From Erinaceus europaeus (lineage: Eukaryota > Chordata > Mammalia > Eulipotyphla > Erinaceidae): DNA of 64,000 nt. Of this stretch, positions 44,971-57,100 are shown in pieces. The stretch is from positions 87,816,161 through 87,880,160 of the forward strand of contig NC_080175.1 of the NCBI RefSeq assembly GCF_950295315.1, in the 5' to 3' direction. A program made the position numbers and the translations under genes. How positions within the stretch are numbered: position 1 is the first letter of the stretch; every line of letters begins with the position of its first letter. The notes below the pieces were generated by a model. It saw only the letters and a list, made by a program, of their open reading frames with translations. It searched no databases and was not told the DNA's origin.

Positions 44971-46010
44971 GAAAATATCAGCAATACAATACCACTCCTA
45001 GTGGTATTTTCATATGCACTTGCAAAAAAAATAATAACTTTATCAAAAAGAACAATTTCACAATATTGATAAAATGATTAATCGAAGTCTTTTTTCATTT
45101 TTCAGTTTCTTAACTATGTGGTACACTGAAATCAAAACATTCTATAATATTTTTGCTTCTATAGTTTCCAAGCTGGATCTGGAGATCACAGATTATCTTA
45201 AATACATGTGTGTATTTAAATACATCTTAAATACAAAGAAACATATAATCTTTTGAAAGATAAGTCTTGTGAATGTAAACTTTTGGAAACACTTACTGAA
45301 TGAAATTGGTCAAAATACTGTTGTTGCTTTTTTTCTGAGAAGCAACCAAGGACAAATTTGACAAAAATTGTTAAAATATTTTTCAATAATAGTTATTTTC
45401 CACAAATATCTTGTAAGTTAATTAAAACAAAATAGGCATTTTTGGACACCCCAGGCCACTAGAAAGGGTAGGAATTAACCGTCAAAATTCAATCATTAAA
45501 ACTTAGAATAAACTAAAACAAAAAGCTTTTCATGTATTGTAACTGTGAAACTAGGTAATTTGGTAATTAGAAAATTTATTTCTAAATATCTCATTTTAAA
45601 AAACTCAGTAAAATTGAAAATTACTAATTGTTCATTACTAATTTACTAAATGTAGGAACACTGATAAGCGATAGCTGTGAAAGTTATGTATGCATTTTTT
45701 ACTATACAGTGAGAAAAATTGTCCATCTATAAAAATACAGATTTTATTTCAATTAATAAACCATCTTTCCATTTTAACCTATTGTGTTTTTCATATCTGT
45801 ATTTAATTCCATAAAAACCTAGAATATACATCTAGTATGATGCATTCCATCTGATTCATATCAGTTTATTTTACACAATTTCTTTACCTCAGATATATTA
45901 CACTGATCATCTAAAAGTATTGATTTGTAGTCTTAAACCAATGGGATTTTGGCAATGTAGTATGACTAGCAAATGTAGTTGATATACTTATATGTAGTTA
46001 CATCTGTGTG

Positions 46011-46041
<31 letters not shown>

Positions 46042-49019
46042 ACTTATTTTCTTTGTAGGCAAACCCAACACATGTATTGCAAAGTAATCTGTGATCTCCA
46101 GATCTAGCCTGAACATTATAGAAACAAAAATATTACAGAACAAAAAATTTATAACTAGATACAAACATTACCCTTTGCAATCTCGTGCATTAATTCTGAA
46201 GTATTTTTCAAAGAAAAACAACAGTATTTTCATTCCTATAGCAGAGAAAAATCAAACATCTTTAAGTTCCTTGCAAAAAATTTGGTAGAATTTCTGGCTC
46301 TTATGAAGAGCTGATTCACAGAAATGAAATTATATGCATAAATATAACTTAAACTTACTATTATCTGATACTTATACAGTGTCATAATTTCTAGTAGTTA
46401 TATAAATTTCATATCCTATTGACTTTTAATGATAGGAGTTAGTTTGACATTACCACCACGGCATTTGAATGATGTTACTTAAAAATGGCTAAAAGGTCCT
46501 TTAGATCAATCAATAAGAGGAGAAAAAATATTGAAGACAAAATAACTGTGTAACACTTAATACTTGTTTGACATTTACAAACTGAAGTCAGAACCTACTA
46601 TGTCACTTTAAAAATACTGGTGACTAAAGTTTTAAATATTTACTTAATAAGAGAGAGGAAGAGATGAGAACATTTATTCTGACTTATTCCAATATTCTAC
46701 TATATTTTACTTCTTGAGCCTCCTCCCAAATTAATACTGGTGATTTTTAAAGTTCCAGATCCTATAAACTTATTTGATCTACACTGTCTTATGTGACTGT
46801 CAATAATATCATTACATAATTCACTAGAAATTTAATAGGTTCCCTCTACAGGGCTTTCATTTTTTATGTTAACTCCCCTGTTCCATTTGCATGCAACCTG
46901 AATGAAAATTAGTTGATAACTCTGAATGTATTCATCCTGAATGTCTATCTAATCCATTAAATTTTTAATTATCTCTTTATACAAGTCTAGAACAACTAAG
47001 GAAATAAGATAAGAAGAAAATACACCAATTCAATTTATGTTGTGGTTTTATTGCATTTTATTATCTGAAAAAGAAGGCCTATAATATATTACCTTAATTT
47101 TAAATGTTATATATGCATATATAAATGTATATGGATATATATATTATATATATATATATATAAATTATGTTCTGGTAATGTGAAACAATATTGGCTTCAG
47201 ACAATGCTATTTAAAGTAATATGGACAATTACAATATTAATTTAGCTATGATTTAACTCACTACTTAAGCCACAAAATGTCCTGTATGTTTTCCTAGATA
47301 TTTGAAGTTGGTAACAATTGCTTCAAATAACATGATTTCAAGAAGTCTACTTGAAAAAAAAAAAGAAGGAATGTTAGGCATATTCTGAATGGGATTGCTA
47401 GTAAATCTGCTATACTGTTAATAGCCATGTTTGTCTTAAAAATCTCAGACTGCAAATAATTAGAATTACATAAATTTGAAAACAGCTATTTATGATTTAT
47501 GTTCACATATTTATGTGAATATTTGATTCACTACCAAATGTTCCACTACAAGTAAAATTTTTATAGGAATAGATATTAGACAAATGAACAAATGTTAATA
47601 TAATGTGAAAGTTCATGGAGCTTATAAGAGGTGATCCAAAATCAACTGTTTTACATGCAATGTAAGATTACTTTCATTGAATTTTAACAGAAATACATTA
47701 ATACTAAAATTTTAATTGTCATTCATTATGTTGTAATTTTGATACAAATGTAATTCACAGAAATTAGCAATAGTTGTAAAATATGACATAGTATTTTTTA
47801 AAGACTGGAACTAGCGAATACATTTGTGTGCTGCTACATAGACATAAATGTTGGTTTAACTTAACACTAATAAATAAAATCAAAATTTCATGCATATTCA
47901 AGAACTGTATAATTGTTTTACACAACACACTGAACTAGCATCATGTTGTATCCACCACAGCTTTAGATTATAATACATTTTTGGCAAGTATCTGCTGAGG
48001 TAAAATTAATTAGGAATACATTTCCATTAATTTTTCAATTATTCATCATGATCAAAAGAAAAAAATAAAGTGGCTAAATCAGCATCAGCAAACATTCTGG
48101 AAATCTGAGTTTTCCAAGAGAACAATGAGGAACAAAAGCAAACATGAATAGGAGATTTCTAAAACTTAAGAAATTGTATTTTAAGGTTGGAATTACAGAC
48201 AATTTAAATTTATAGAAAGATATCATAATATCAATGCAAAACATAATGTGGGAAACCTAGCTTTTAAAAGTAAAACACATATTTCATAATTATTTTCTAA
48301 CTCTACATATTTATTCAACATGAAAGCAATTACTCTGAATAAAATTCTAAAAATTATAGCCCAATTTTCTTATACTAGTCAAGGCTGCTTAAATTGCATT
48401 CATAGTACTTCCAGTATAAAGATAATAAATACACTGCTAGTACTTGTTTCAGACTTTGAACAATTAACTCTCTCTCTTATTCATTCATTTTGGAATAAAT
48501 CCAGTTTTATTCTAGTGACAGGTATGAAAGCTATGGTTGAATCACATATACATTATTGCAGTATTTTGGTGTGTGAGTTACACTGAGTTGAACATAATTG
48601 AGTGTTTTGCCATCTCTTCGCTAAGTCCCTTTCAGCGTACAGTTTGAGTTAGTTACACTTTTAGACAAGCCATTTATTCTATAATCTCTAGTAATGTACA
48701 ACAGCAACTACAAGGATGGCTTCTTGTTATGAATAGGTATACCTTAACCATTTCAATTCAGTTTCTCTTGCCAGGTAACAAAGAGTCAAGTCCTATTAAA
48801 CAACCATATATCATGAAGAGATTAAAATGCAAGTGAAATCGATGTAGTAAGTCAATATAGGTATAAAACAATATCAATTAAAGTCCAGAACTATAGCAGT
48901 TTGTTTTACTCTCATTCATTTTAAAACCAACACAGATTTTAATTAGTAAATAACTTTCAGAACTCTAAGGGCAACTTACAGAGGAAACTATTCAAGTTAT
49001 TTTATTTAAGTCTCTTACC
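44971..49019. other. 4-kb repeat-poor block
   Basis: No SINE, R or L1 that I can recognise across 4 kb, in a window averaging more than one SINE per kb. It contains only an imperfect (TG)n at 46006-46041 and (AT)n near 47108-47162. Open frames up to 88 codons look random. It could be older, constrained or simply insertion-free sequence. Confidence 0.6.
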
Positions 49020-49925
49020 CACTGCTGCAGTGCCAGAGAGCAAGTACTATGGACTCCATCTTGCGCTCGACATGTCTTGTATTCTCTCTGTTGCTTTAAT
49101 TCTTATGCTAAGGTGTAGGACTATGTGAAAGCTTGGTAGAGCTTAGGGGAGGCTCTCCCATCCTTGGACAGAGGTCTGGAAAGACACCCCACTTGTTGGC
49201 CTCTCCCATATAGGGATGAGCTAAAAGGGAAAAAGTCTTCCATGACTCAGTTTACCCTTGTTAGTCTCTCAAGCCCACAGAAAGCCTACAAGCCTCTCAC
49301 ACTTAGTTTCCCCTGCTAACAGGCCAAATGGCTGCCTGCTTGAGGGTTCACTCAAAGTTCATGATAGTCCTTCAAAGTCCACACGTCCACTGTAAGTTCA
49401 CCTTTTTGATCATATAGGAGAACACACTCTATCATACACCCCTGCCAGTGACTTGGCAGTGAGACCCCCTCATCTATTTCCTTGCTTGCCTTTGATATCT
49501 ATGATTTCCATCAAGCTTTGTCTCTCTGTGTTTCATCTCACTCTACTGGTTTAGCCACTATGTTTTTTCTTAACACTATTGGATAATTAACATGCCCACA
49601 TCATGGAAACTAATTGTTCTGACCTTTTAATATCATATCATTTTTTGTCATTCCTACCCCTCCCCACTATAGGGGCAAGCTGACCTTTAAGAAACCTGTA
49701 ATTTCTGACATATGTAAAAAATATCCTTTGTTCTGTTTGCTATAAAGCCTTGTGTTTCACCCTAAGTTAACAGAGGTCCATACTAGGACCCCTCTTGGTG
49801 CTTCCTTTCTTCTGCAAGTGGTCACTAGAACCAGTATCAGGAAGGCCAGTAGCTTACCTCCTGGTTGGAGCCACTCCACCTGAGCGCCAGCACTAAGAAA
49901 GCTTAACCTCGTAGCCAACTGAAAA
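49020..49925 (+). repeat. candidate solo LTR
   Basis: A 0.9-kb block with clearly higher G+C than both flanks and no repeat family seen elsewhere in the window. It contains ATGGACTCCATCTTGCGCTC near the left, a TATA-like GCTATAAAGCC at 49739-49749 near the right, and downstream GC-rich sequence. This is an arrangement typical of retroviral LTRs (U3, TATA, R/U5). I could not fix TG...CA ends or a target duplication, and no internal viral coding sequence is seen. Confidence 0.4.
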
Positions 49926-50084
49926 GGTATGATTTAGTGCCATTATTTCCAAGTCGTACAAGGGACAGACCAGACCAAATGGCCTTGTTGATTCATCTTG
50001 CAGTACAGTAGCCCTTACAACTTCACAGGCATCTTTAGGTCAAATAGCCACATGACTGGAGTCTTTTCACTAACAGGTACATTA

Positions 50085-50230
50085 CCAGTCTCCCCCTGCT
50101 GGGGGAAAGCTTCAATTGCAGTGAAACAGTGTCTCTTCTCTATCATTTTATTATTATTGGGTAAAGACAGAGAAATTTTATTATTATTTCTCTGTCTTTA
50201 CCCAATAACAATAAAATGAATAATAAAATA
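50085..50230 (+). repeat. SINE-B with folded-back 3' end
   Basis: The middle of a SINE-B (CTGCTGGGGGAAAGCTTCAA, GTGAAACAGTGTCTCTTCTC) is followed by its 3' end twice, first inverted and then in normal orientation. A strong hairpin results (see separate entry). Confidence 0.8.
50143..50219. repeat. 34-bp-arm inverted repeat (hairpin)
   Basis: Left arm 50143-50176 and right arm 50186-50219 are reverse complements with one mismatch in 34 positions. The inner 23 pairs (50154-50176 with 50186-50208) are perfect, and the loop is 9 bases. Confidence 0.97.
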
Positions 50231-50231
50231 T

Positions 50232-50234
50232 GAG

Positions 50235-50271
<37 letters not shown>

Positions 50272-50298
50272 TGAGTGAGAAGGAAGGAAGGAAGGACA
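50232..50298 (+). repeat. (GA)n and (GGAA)n purine tract
   Basis: About 16 GA units, then AAATTGAGTGAG and (GGAA)n. Confidence 0.95.
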
Positions 50299-51009
50299 AT
50301 ATAGTTTATTTCTCTTACATTTTGGCCTAATGGTCAATGTCAAGGGAAGTTCAATTGTGTCAAAAGGTGGGAAGACTTAAGTTGATTTCTCCTTTAGCTG
50401 GTGCTTAGTTCTCTAACTGAAGTATTGCATTTTGTTGATTCCACAAAGACTGATCCATATTTATGAAAAATGCTGGGATTTTTTTTTTGAGAGCTCCTAT
50501 GTTAACTTCATTATAAATATTCAAATTTGCCAAGTTTCCTAGAAGATACTCTATTTCCCTAGCAAGAGCCCTGCCTGTGAGAAGTCATGTTGAACTAGCC
50601 TATAGCAAGACTGGGCAGTAATAATACTATCTAGGAAGAATTTTTGTCTTTTGTAAAACAAGCGAAATAAAATAAATTTAGTTAATATGTTTTCTGTTTG
50701 GATAAAATAAACCAAACAATTATTTCTAGTCATCTTGAAAAGTCTAATATTTTATTTGACATTTATAGAATTAAGACCTACAAATATTTCTTTCAAGTTT
50801 TACAGATTTAGTATATCCATATTTGATATTAAGATGGTGGTAAAGAATTTAGGTAACAAGTCATTTAAATGGAATCAATGTTCTGAGAAACCGCCAATAT
50901 CCCTGAGGTTCCATAATAAAAGCTACTTAGGTGAGTGGAAGGAACTAAATTGTATCTGAAATTAACACTTGTGCTTTTTCCTAATTATAAACATTAAAAT
51001 TAATTAATT
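50299..51009. other. unique AT-rich DNA
   Basis: No feature recognised. Confidence 0.5.
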
Positions 51010-51271
51010 TTGCCACCAGCATTAACCCTGGAGTTTGGTGCCTACCTGATGATTCCTCCACTCTGGTGACTTACTTTTTCCTTTTCTTTGCAGAGGGGGA
51101 GAGTCAAGAGAAAAGAAAAGAGGAAGAAAGAGAAGGGGAGACATCTGCAACACTATTCCACTGTTCATAAAGTCCCTCTCCCTCCTCTACAGATGGAGGT
51201 CAAGGCCTTGAAACTGATTCCTGGCCCATGTTAGTGTATGTGCTTGAGCAGGTCCACCACTGCCCAGGCCC
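51010..51271 (-). repeat. composite SINE-B
   Basis: TGCCACCAGCATTAACCCTG module complement, purine-rich body and head complement CCACCACTGCCCAGGCCC. Confidence 0.82.
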
Positions 51272-52209
51272 AAATCTTAAAATCAAAGCTTGAAAAATGA
51301 GAAGAAATAGTTAGTGTTAAATAGTTAAACTGTTATAAGCACAACTAAATGTCTGGACACAGAAATAGCTTTGACTGTATTTTTCTTGTATGTAAAATGA
51401 ATAAAAAAATAAAATAAAACCATAAGCCAATTTTATCTCCTATTTTTTTTACCTGAAGTTTTAAAATATACACACGTATAATAATGTGCATGTTCGGTTT
51501 AAGTAATCCGAGCCAGAGGAAGTTCAATCAGTGCTTATTTTAAAAGCTTTTACTATGAAAGGTTTTTGGCTGAGGCTTTAACTTCTCTTTATTCAAAAGA
51601 CTCCAAGAGCGAGTCCTTGCATGTCGCTGAGATTTTTGCAACATTACTTATTTTACTAAACTTGAGACTGAAAACGTGGCTGGCATTATTAGCCATGTAC
51701 CCAGTCATTTCACACACAAAAAAGAAAAAAAATGATGCTTACATATGTTTAAAATTACATTCATTTTAAATGTAGGACAGTGTTTCTTAGCAACACATAA
51801 GACTCAAGATTATCACCTTCCTATGTAAAAATACTCTAAACTTTAACTAGTAGTCTTTAGCAATAAATAATCACTATAGTCTATTTTTCCTGTAATGATA
51901 TGAGGTTCACAATATCTTTGACCTTTAAATGCTCAGTGTCATAATAGTTTTATAGAAATATTTTCCTATTAAGTTTTTAATAATATGAACAATAACCAAA
52001 GTCTTGGGTCTACTGGGTTCAGCAATTATCGGTATTTTGTTCTGACAGTAACTAAGCTGGAATGAATGACAGAAACTGCATGAAGAGAACAGTAGAACTA
52101 TTTCCCAAAACGTTAATTCTCATTTAACCAGGGGTATTTTCCCCATTATTAAATTCACTTTTTTCAAGGGGATATCAGGTCTGACTGAATGCTGGTTCTT
52201 CACAGTACT
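51272..52209. other. unique AT-rich DNA
   Basis: No feature recognised. Confidence 0.5.
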
Positions 52210-52219
52210 TCTAAACATT

Positions 52220-52501
52220 GTTTTTAATATTTATTTATTTCCTTTTGTTGCCCTTGTTTTATTGTTGTAGTTATTATTGTTGTTGTTATTGATGTTCTCA
52301 TTGTTGGATAGGACAGAGAGAAATGGAGAAAGGAGGGGAAGATAGAGAGGTGGAGAGAAAGACACCTGCAGACCTACTTAATCAGTTGTGAAGTGACTCC
52401 TCTGCAGGTGGGGAGCCCTGGCTGGAACAGAGATCCTTACTCTGGTCTTTGAGCTTCTCGCCACGTGTGCTTAACCTACTGAGCTGATGTCCGACTCCCC
52501 C
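52220..52501 (-). repeat. SINE-A, with TSD
   Basis: T-rich tail, AAC-zone complement, body and head ending TGATGTCCGACTCCCC. Perfect 10-bp duplication TCTAAACATT at 52210-52219 and 52502-52511. Confidence 0.94.
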
Positions 52502-52511
52502 TCTAAACATT

Positions 52512-52847
52512 TTTTTTTATCTTTTTTTTTGCCACCACGGTTATCACTGGGGCTCAGTGCCAGCACTATGAATCCACTGCTCCTGGAGGTTATTTTTTTT
52601 TCCATTTTTTTTGCCCTTGTTGTGGTTGTTATTGTTGTTATAGCTGTTATTGTTGTTAGATAGAACAGAGAGAAATTGAGACAAGAGGGAAAGACAGAGA
52701 GAAGGAGAGAGACACCTGAAGACCTGCTTCACCGCTTGCAAAGCGACCCCCCTGCAGGTGGGGAGCTGGGGGCTCCAACGGGATCTTTACATGGTCCTTG
52801 CACTTTGTGCCATGTGCGCTTAACCCACTGCGCTACCGCCTAGCCCC
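52512..52847 (-). repeat. composite SINE-A, full length
   Basis: T-run, module complement (GGTTATCACTGGGGCTCAGT ... CCACTGCTCCTGGAGG), SINE-A body and head ending GCGCTACCGCCTAGCCCC. It directly abuts the preceding SINE-A's right duplication. Confidence 0.93.
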
Positions 52848-53344
52848 ATAGACAATTTCATGAGCAGGTTTTCAGGATGAAATGAGATAATAATACATAA
52901 AAAAATCACTCTGAAGAACAAAGTATTTGACAAATGCAAAGTATTTTTACTTTCAGACAAGTAATTAGGGCTTTCACTAATAAAGAACCACTTTAAACAT
53001 TAATCTATGAATGATAATTCTTTCGACCTGACCATCTAATCACTTGTGTGCATACAGAAGTGAAAAGCAGTATAACTTAAGTTACTTTACTTTACTTTCT
53101 TAAAGCTAATTTAGAAATGCTATAAGAACCGAAGACATAAAATTAAAATCATACTTTCCAGTACTTTTTTAACTGAACAATATCTAGAGCTCCAGAAGTT
53201 ATCATTCATTAAACAAATAATTCACAATGATTTGAAAATAATTTCAAGATTAATTATATGCAGTTATTAAAGTATAGTAGAACTAATCTAAATATTTTAT
53301 AAAAAGAAAAGACAATATGTCTGAAATTTAAATTATTTGCCCAT
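52848..53344. other. unique AT-rich DNA
   Basis: No feature recognised. Confidence 0.5.
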
Positions 53345-53518
53345 TATTATTGTTACTATTTATCTATTATTATTGTCATTGCTGCTGTTGTTATAGTAAT
53401 AATAATAGCACTGCTCAGCTCTGGCTTATAGTAGTGCCAGGGATTGAACCTGAGACTTGGAGCCTGAAGCATATGAGTCTCTTTGCATAGCCATTATGCT
53501 CTCTACCCCAGTCCTGCC
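53345..53518 (-). repeat. SINE-C
   Basis: (ATT)n-rich tail, GCACTGCTCAGCTCTGGCTT, GGATTGAACC and CATAGCCATTATGCTCTCTA. Confidence 0.9.
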
Positions 53519-53679
53519 CACTGAATTTTTAAGTAACAGGAAGATTGGGTTCAGTGAAATCAACTGTTATTTGAATTTATCTCTGTCAGTAAGTTGGGAA
53601 GGATCGTGAAAAACCCATGGAGGCCAGTGCTTATTGCTGCAGATTTTAATTATTATTAAGAATTCATTTAAATTTTAAT

Positions 53680-53822
53680 GTATTTATCATCTTTTTTTAA
53701 TATAGACAGAAAGAGCGAACAAGAGGGAGAAAGAGGGGTACACATGAAACACGGTTCCACTACTTGTAAGACGTTCCCTCCAGGAAGGTCCAGGAGCTTG
53801 AGCCATGGGACCCTTCAGATTT
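53680..53822 (-). repeat. SINE-B relative, truncated
   Basis: ACAGAAAGAGCGAACAAGAG body, GTTCCACTACTTGTAAGACG and CAGGAGCTTGAGCC. Head missing. Confidence 0.7.
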
Positions 53823-54211
53823 TTAATTCTAATGTCATTGGGGATCTTGATGCTTTTCCCATTAGTATGTGAAACTCTCTCCACAGTTTATGTTTAGTAT
53901 GGCTTACTTTTTTTACAACTCAAATTGTTATTCTCATCATATATACGTATTTGTGATGGTGTAAGTCTATTATTCTTTCCAAATAGGTACATTTCCATGA
54001 ATGTAAGCTTTAATTTTATTGGTGTTTCAAAATAGTAATATAAGTTAATTTTTTTAAAAAAATTTAATATTTTACTATTTGAAGTGCCCTACATAATAAT
54101 TTGAATTATAAAGTTATTTGATAGTATTAGTATGTTTTCAAAGCAATAGATCTGTGCATTAAAAAAACTATCTAAAAAGCAAATTATATGATGTTTCCTT
54201 AAACAATGAGG
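53823..54211. other. unique AT-rich DNA
   Basis: No feature recognised. Confidence 0.45.
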
Positions 54212-54325
54212 ATTACAGGTCAGTGGGATGTCATAATAGTTCTGCTAAAAGCCATTACTGCCTGAGGCTCCATGGTCCATGTTTCAATCCCCAGCAGCAT
54301 GATAAGACAGAGCTGAGTCACTCTA
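54212..54325 (+). repeat. SINE-C, diverged
   Basis: GTCAGTGGGATGTCATAATAG head, GCCATTACTGCCTGAGGCTC, GTTTCAATCCCC B box and AAGACAGAGCTGAG. Confidence 0.75.
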
Positions 54326-54429
54326 AAGCTAACCTTATCAAAGTAAGGACTGCAAAAGCTGAATAAGGGCAAGAGACTCACATACTTTAATGATGACTTT
54401 TTTTTTTCTCCTTGTGAAGTTTCTTCTTT

Positions 54430-54900
54430 TTTTTTAAATTATTTTTTATTTTAGAAAGGATAAATTAACAAATCCATAGGGTAGAAGGGGTACAACTCCA
54501 CACAATTCCCACCACCCAATCTCCATATCCCACCCCCTCCCCTGATAGCTTTCCCATTCTCTATCCCTCTGGGAGCGTGGACTCAGGGTCATTGTGGGTT
54601 GCAGAAGGTGGAAGGTCTGGCTTCTGTAATTGCTTCCCCGCTGAACATGGACGTTAACTGCTCGATCCACACTCCCAGTCTGCCTCTCTCTTTCCCTAGT
54701 AGGGTGGGTCTCTGGGGAAACTGAGCTCCAGGACACATTGGTGGAGTCCAGGGAAGCCTGGCCGGCATCCTGATGGCATCTGGAATCTGGTGACTGAAAA
54801 GAGAGTTAACATACAAAGCCAAACAAATTGTTGAGCAATCATGGACCCAAAGGTTGGAATAGTGGAGAGGAAGTGTTGGGGGGGTACTCACTGCAAACTC
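54430..54900 (-). repeat. R retroposon, reverse copy
   Basis: T-rich tail, then complement of the R 3' region through the splice-acceptor-like segment and 5' to about the ACTATTCCAACC region. The ~96 and 109 codon minus frames here are R sequence, not genes. Confidence 0.93.
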
Positions 54901-54917
54901 TAGTGACTCTTTAGTCA

Positions 54918-56000
54918 CTATCAGGCTATCCCATCATCTGGGGCCCTAGTTGGGGAATCCTGAGATTCCCAAACAGACATGACAGGCCTAGACCTCAAAT
55001 AAATCCCTCTCTCCGTTGTTACTGGCCATTTCTATCAGGAACAGCACAATAGACTCCTTTGTGGGCTCCCATAGGACCTAACCCTCAGTGTGGATCAACA
55101 ACTGTAGAGAATGTTCCATCCTCCAAAGAGAGACTGGACAACATGCTCTATGCTACAGCTGAGGAACATGGGTCCTGATTTTGAGGCAGCTTGGGACGTT
55201 CCTACTCATGACCACAGAATGTGAGCTCAGATCTACAGGCACGCAGAAGTTACATAGGCTCCTAGGCTGAAAATGGGCCCCAAATCACATCAGACCGATG
55301 GGGTTTACAGTCAACAATATTTATATCCCTTTCCCATATTTGAGAGCTACTCTCTTCCCTGATCCAGCTTTCTGGTCCTTTTTCTAGCCATGACATCATC
55401 TCCCCAGACTTGGATTCACCTGCATATCAGATGTCTGGCTCAGGAAAAAAAGAAAAAAAAAAACAAAACTAGTATAGTCATGGGCCCTTTGGAATATAAC
55501 TAAAATAGGTCTAATAGCTATCTAAAAAAACAGAGACCCCCCCCCAAATCTTCATCTGAATTATTCCAGGCTTTACATTCAGGATTAATAAACAATTTGT
55601 TTGGCTTTATATGTTAACGCTTTTTTTTTTTTCAGCTATGAGATTCAGATGCTAAGATGATGCCATCCGGACTTCCCTGGACAGACAATCCCACCAATCT
55701 GTCCTGGAGCTTTGATTCCCCAGAGTCCCACCCCACTGGGGAAAGAGAGAGACAGGCTGGGAGTGTGGATCAACCTGTCAACACCTATGTTCAGCAAGGA
55801 AACAGTTATAGACGCCAGACCTTCCACCTTCTGCATCCCACAATGACCTTGGGTCCATACTCCCAGAGGGATAAAGAATAGGAAAGTTATCAGAGGAGGC
55901 GAAAGGATACTGAGTTCTGGTGGTGGGAATTGTGTGGAATTGTACCTCTCTTATCCTATGGTTTTTGTCAGTGTTTCCTTTTTATAAATAAATTTTTTTT
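54918..56000 (+). repeat. R retroposon, near full length
   Basis: Longest well-preserved R copy. It starts at ATCAGGCTATCCCATCATCT, includes two homopolymer-rich spots (A run at ~55445-55463, C run at ~55539-55547), a T-rich tract plus CAG at ~55620-55636, and ends in TTTATAAATAAA. Confidence 0.93.
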
Positions 56001-56179
56001 AAAAGCTGAATAGTGCAAAAATACAAATAAAATGTATAAACTAAGTAAGTTAACGTTTTCAGAATGAAGTAAGGTATTTATAAACTAGAAATTATACAGC
56101 AATGTTATTCTTTTCACCCATCAAAAGACATAAACTTTCCACTCATACAAATAACAAGTAAACATTACTCACACTAAAA

Positions 56180-57088
56180 ACAAAAGGAACAGACCTTGCC
56201 CCCTATGAGAATCAATAATGGTAGGGACTGCCCCATTCTCTGAAGGGAGGTTTGGCAAACATATTCTGCCACTCAAGGAAGATGGGTCCTGAAATTAGGG
56301 CAACCTAAAATGTTCCTAGTCGTGACCACAGAATGAGAGCTCAGAACTACAGAGATACAGAGATTACACAGGCTTCTGTGCTGAATATGAGCCCCAGATC
56401 AAATCATTGGGGTTTACAGTTAACAATATTTCTATACTTTGCCCAGATTTAGGAGCTACTCTCTTCCCTGATCCAGCTTTCTATTCCTATTTCCAACTCT
56501 GATATCATCTCCCCAGATAATACCTTTGGTCCACCTACATGTCAGCTATAGGGCTCAGGCAAAAATTAGTAAAGTCATAGGCCCCTTGGAATATACCTAA
56601 ATAGACCTACTATTTTTTTCCAAAATGGAGACACTAAATCTCATCTGATATATTCTTGCCTCTAGGTTCCTGATTATTAAACAACTTGTACTGCTTTATA
56701 ACTTAGCTCTTTTTCAGCTACCAGGTTCCAGATGTTACCATGATGCCAACCTGACTTCCCTGGGCAGATGACCTCACCAACCTGCCCTGGAACCTCACAT
56801 CCCTGGAGCCCTGCGCCACTAGGGAAAGAGGGAGATAGGCTGTGAGTATGGGTTCACCTGCCAGCGTCCGAGTTCAGTGGGGAAGCAATTACAGAAGCCA
56901 GACCTCCCACCTTCTGTACACCATAATGGCCCTGAGTCCATGCTCCCAGAGGGATAAAAAATAGGAAAGCTTTCAAGGGAGGGGAGGAGATACGGAGTTC
57001 TGGTGGTGGGAATTTTGTGGAAATGTACCCCTCTTCTCTTATGGTCTTACCGATATTTTTTGTTTTATAAAAAATCAATAAGAATTAA
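56180..57088 (+). repeat. R retroposon, 5'-truncated
   Basis: Collinear with the forward copy just upstream, from about CTATGAGAATCAATAATGG to the 3' end, but with independent substitutions and small deletions. It is a separate insertion, not a tandem duplicate. ACTCATACA occurs at 56141-56149 and 57092-57100 and might be the duplication. Confidence 0.9.
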
Positions 57089-57100
57089 AAAACTCATACA

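Larger units (their letters stand above)
54366..56000 (+). mobile_element. R insertion unit bounded by a 12-bp direct repeat
   Basis: AAAAGCTGAATA at 54354-54365 and again at 56001-56012 brackets 1.6 kb. The unit holds one R in reverse (54430-54900) and one long R in forward orientation (54918-56000). The right repeat follows the forward R tail directly, so the forward R is the bracketed insertion. The reverse R most simply landed inside it later. Confidence 0.75.

Noticed and set aside
54446..54918. 96- and 109-codon minus frames
   Set aside because: Both are R-element sequence. The same peptides recur in degraded form wherever R is present.
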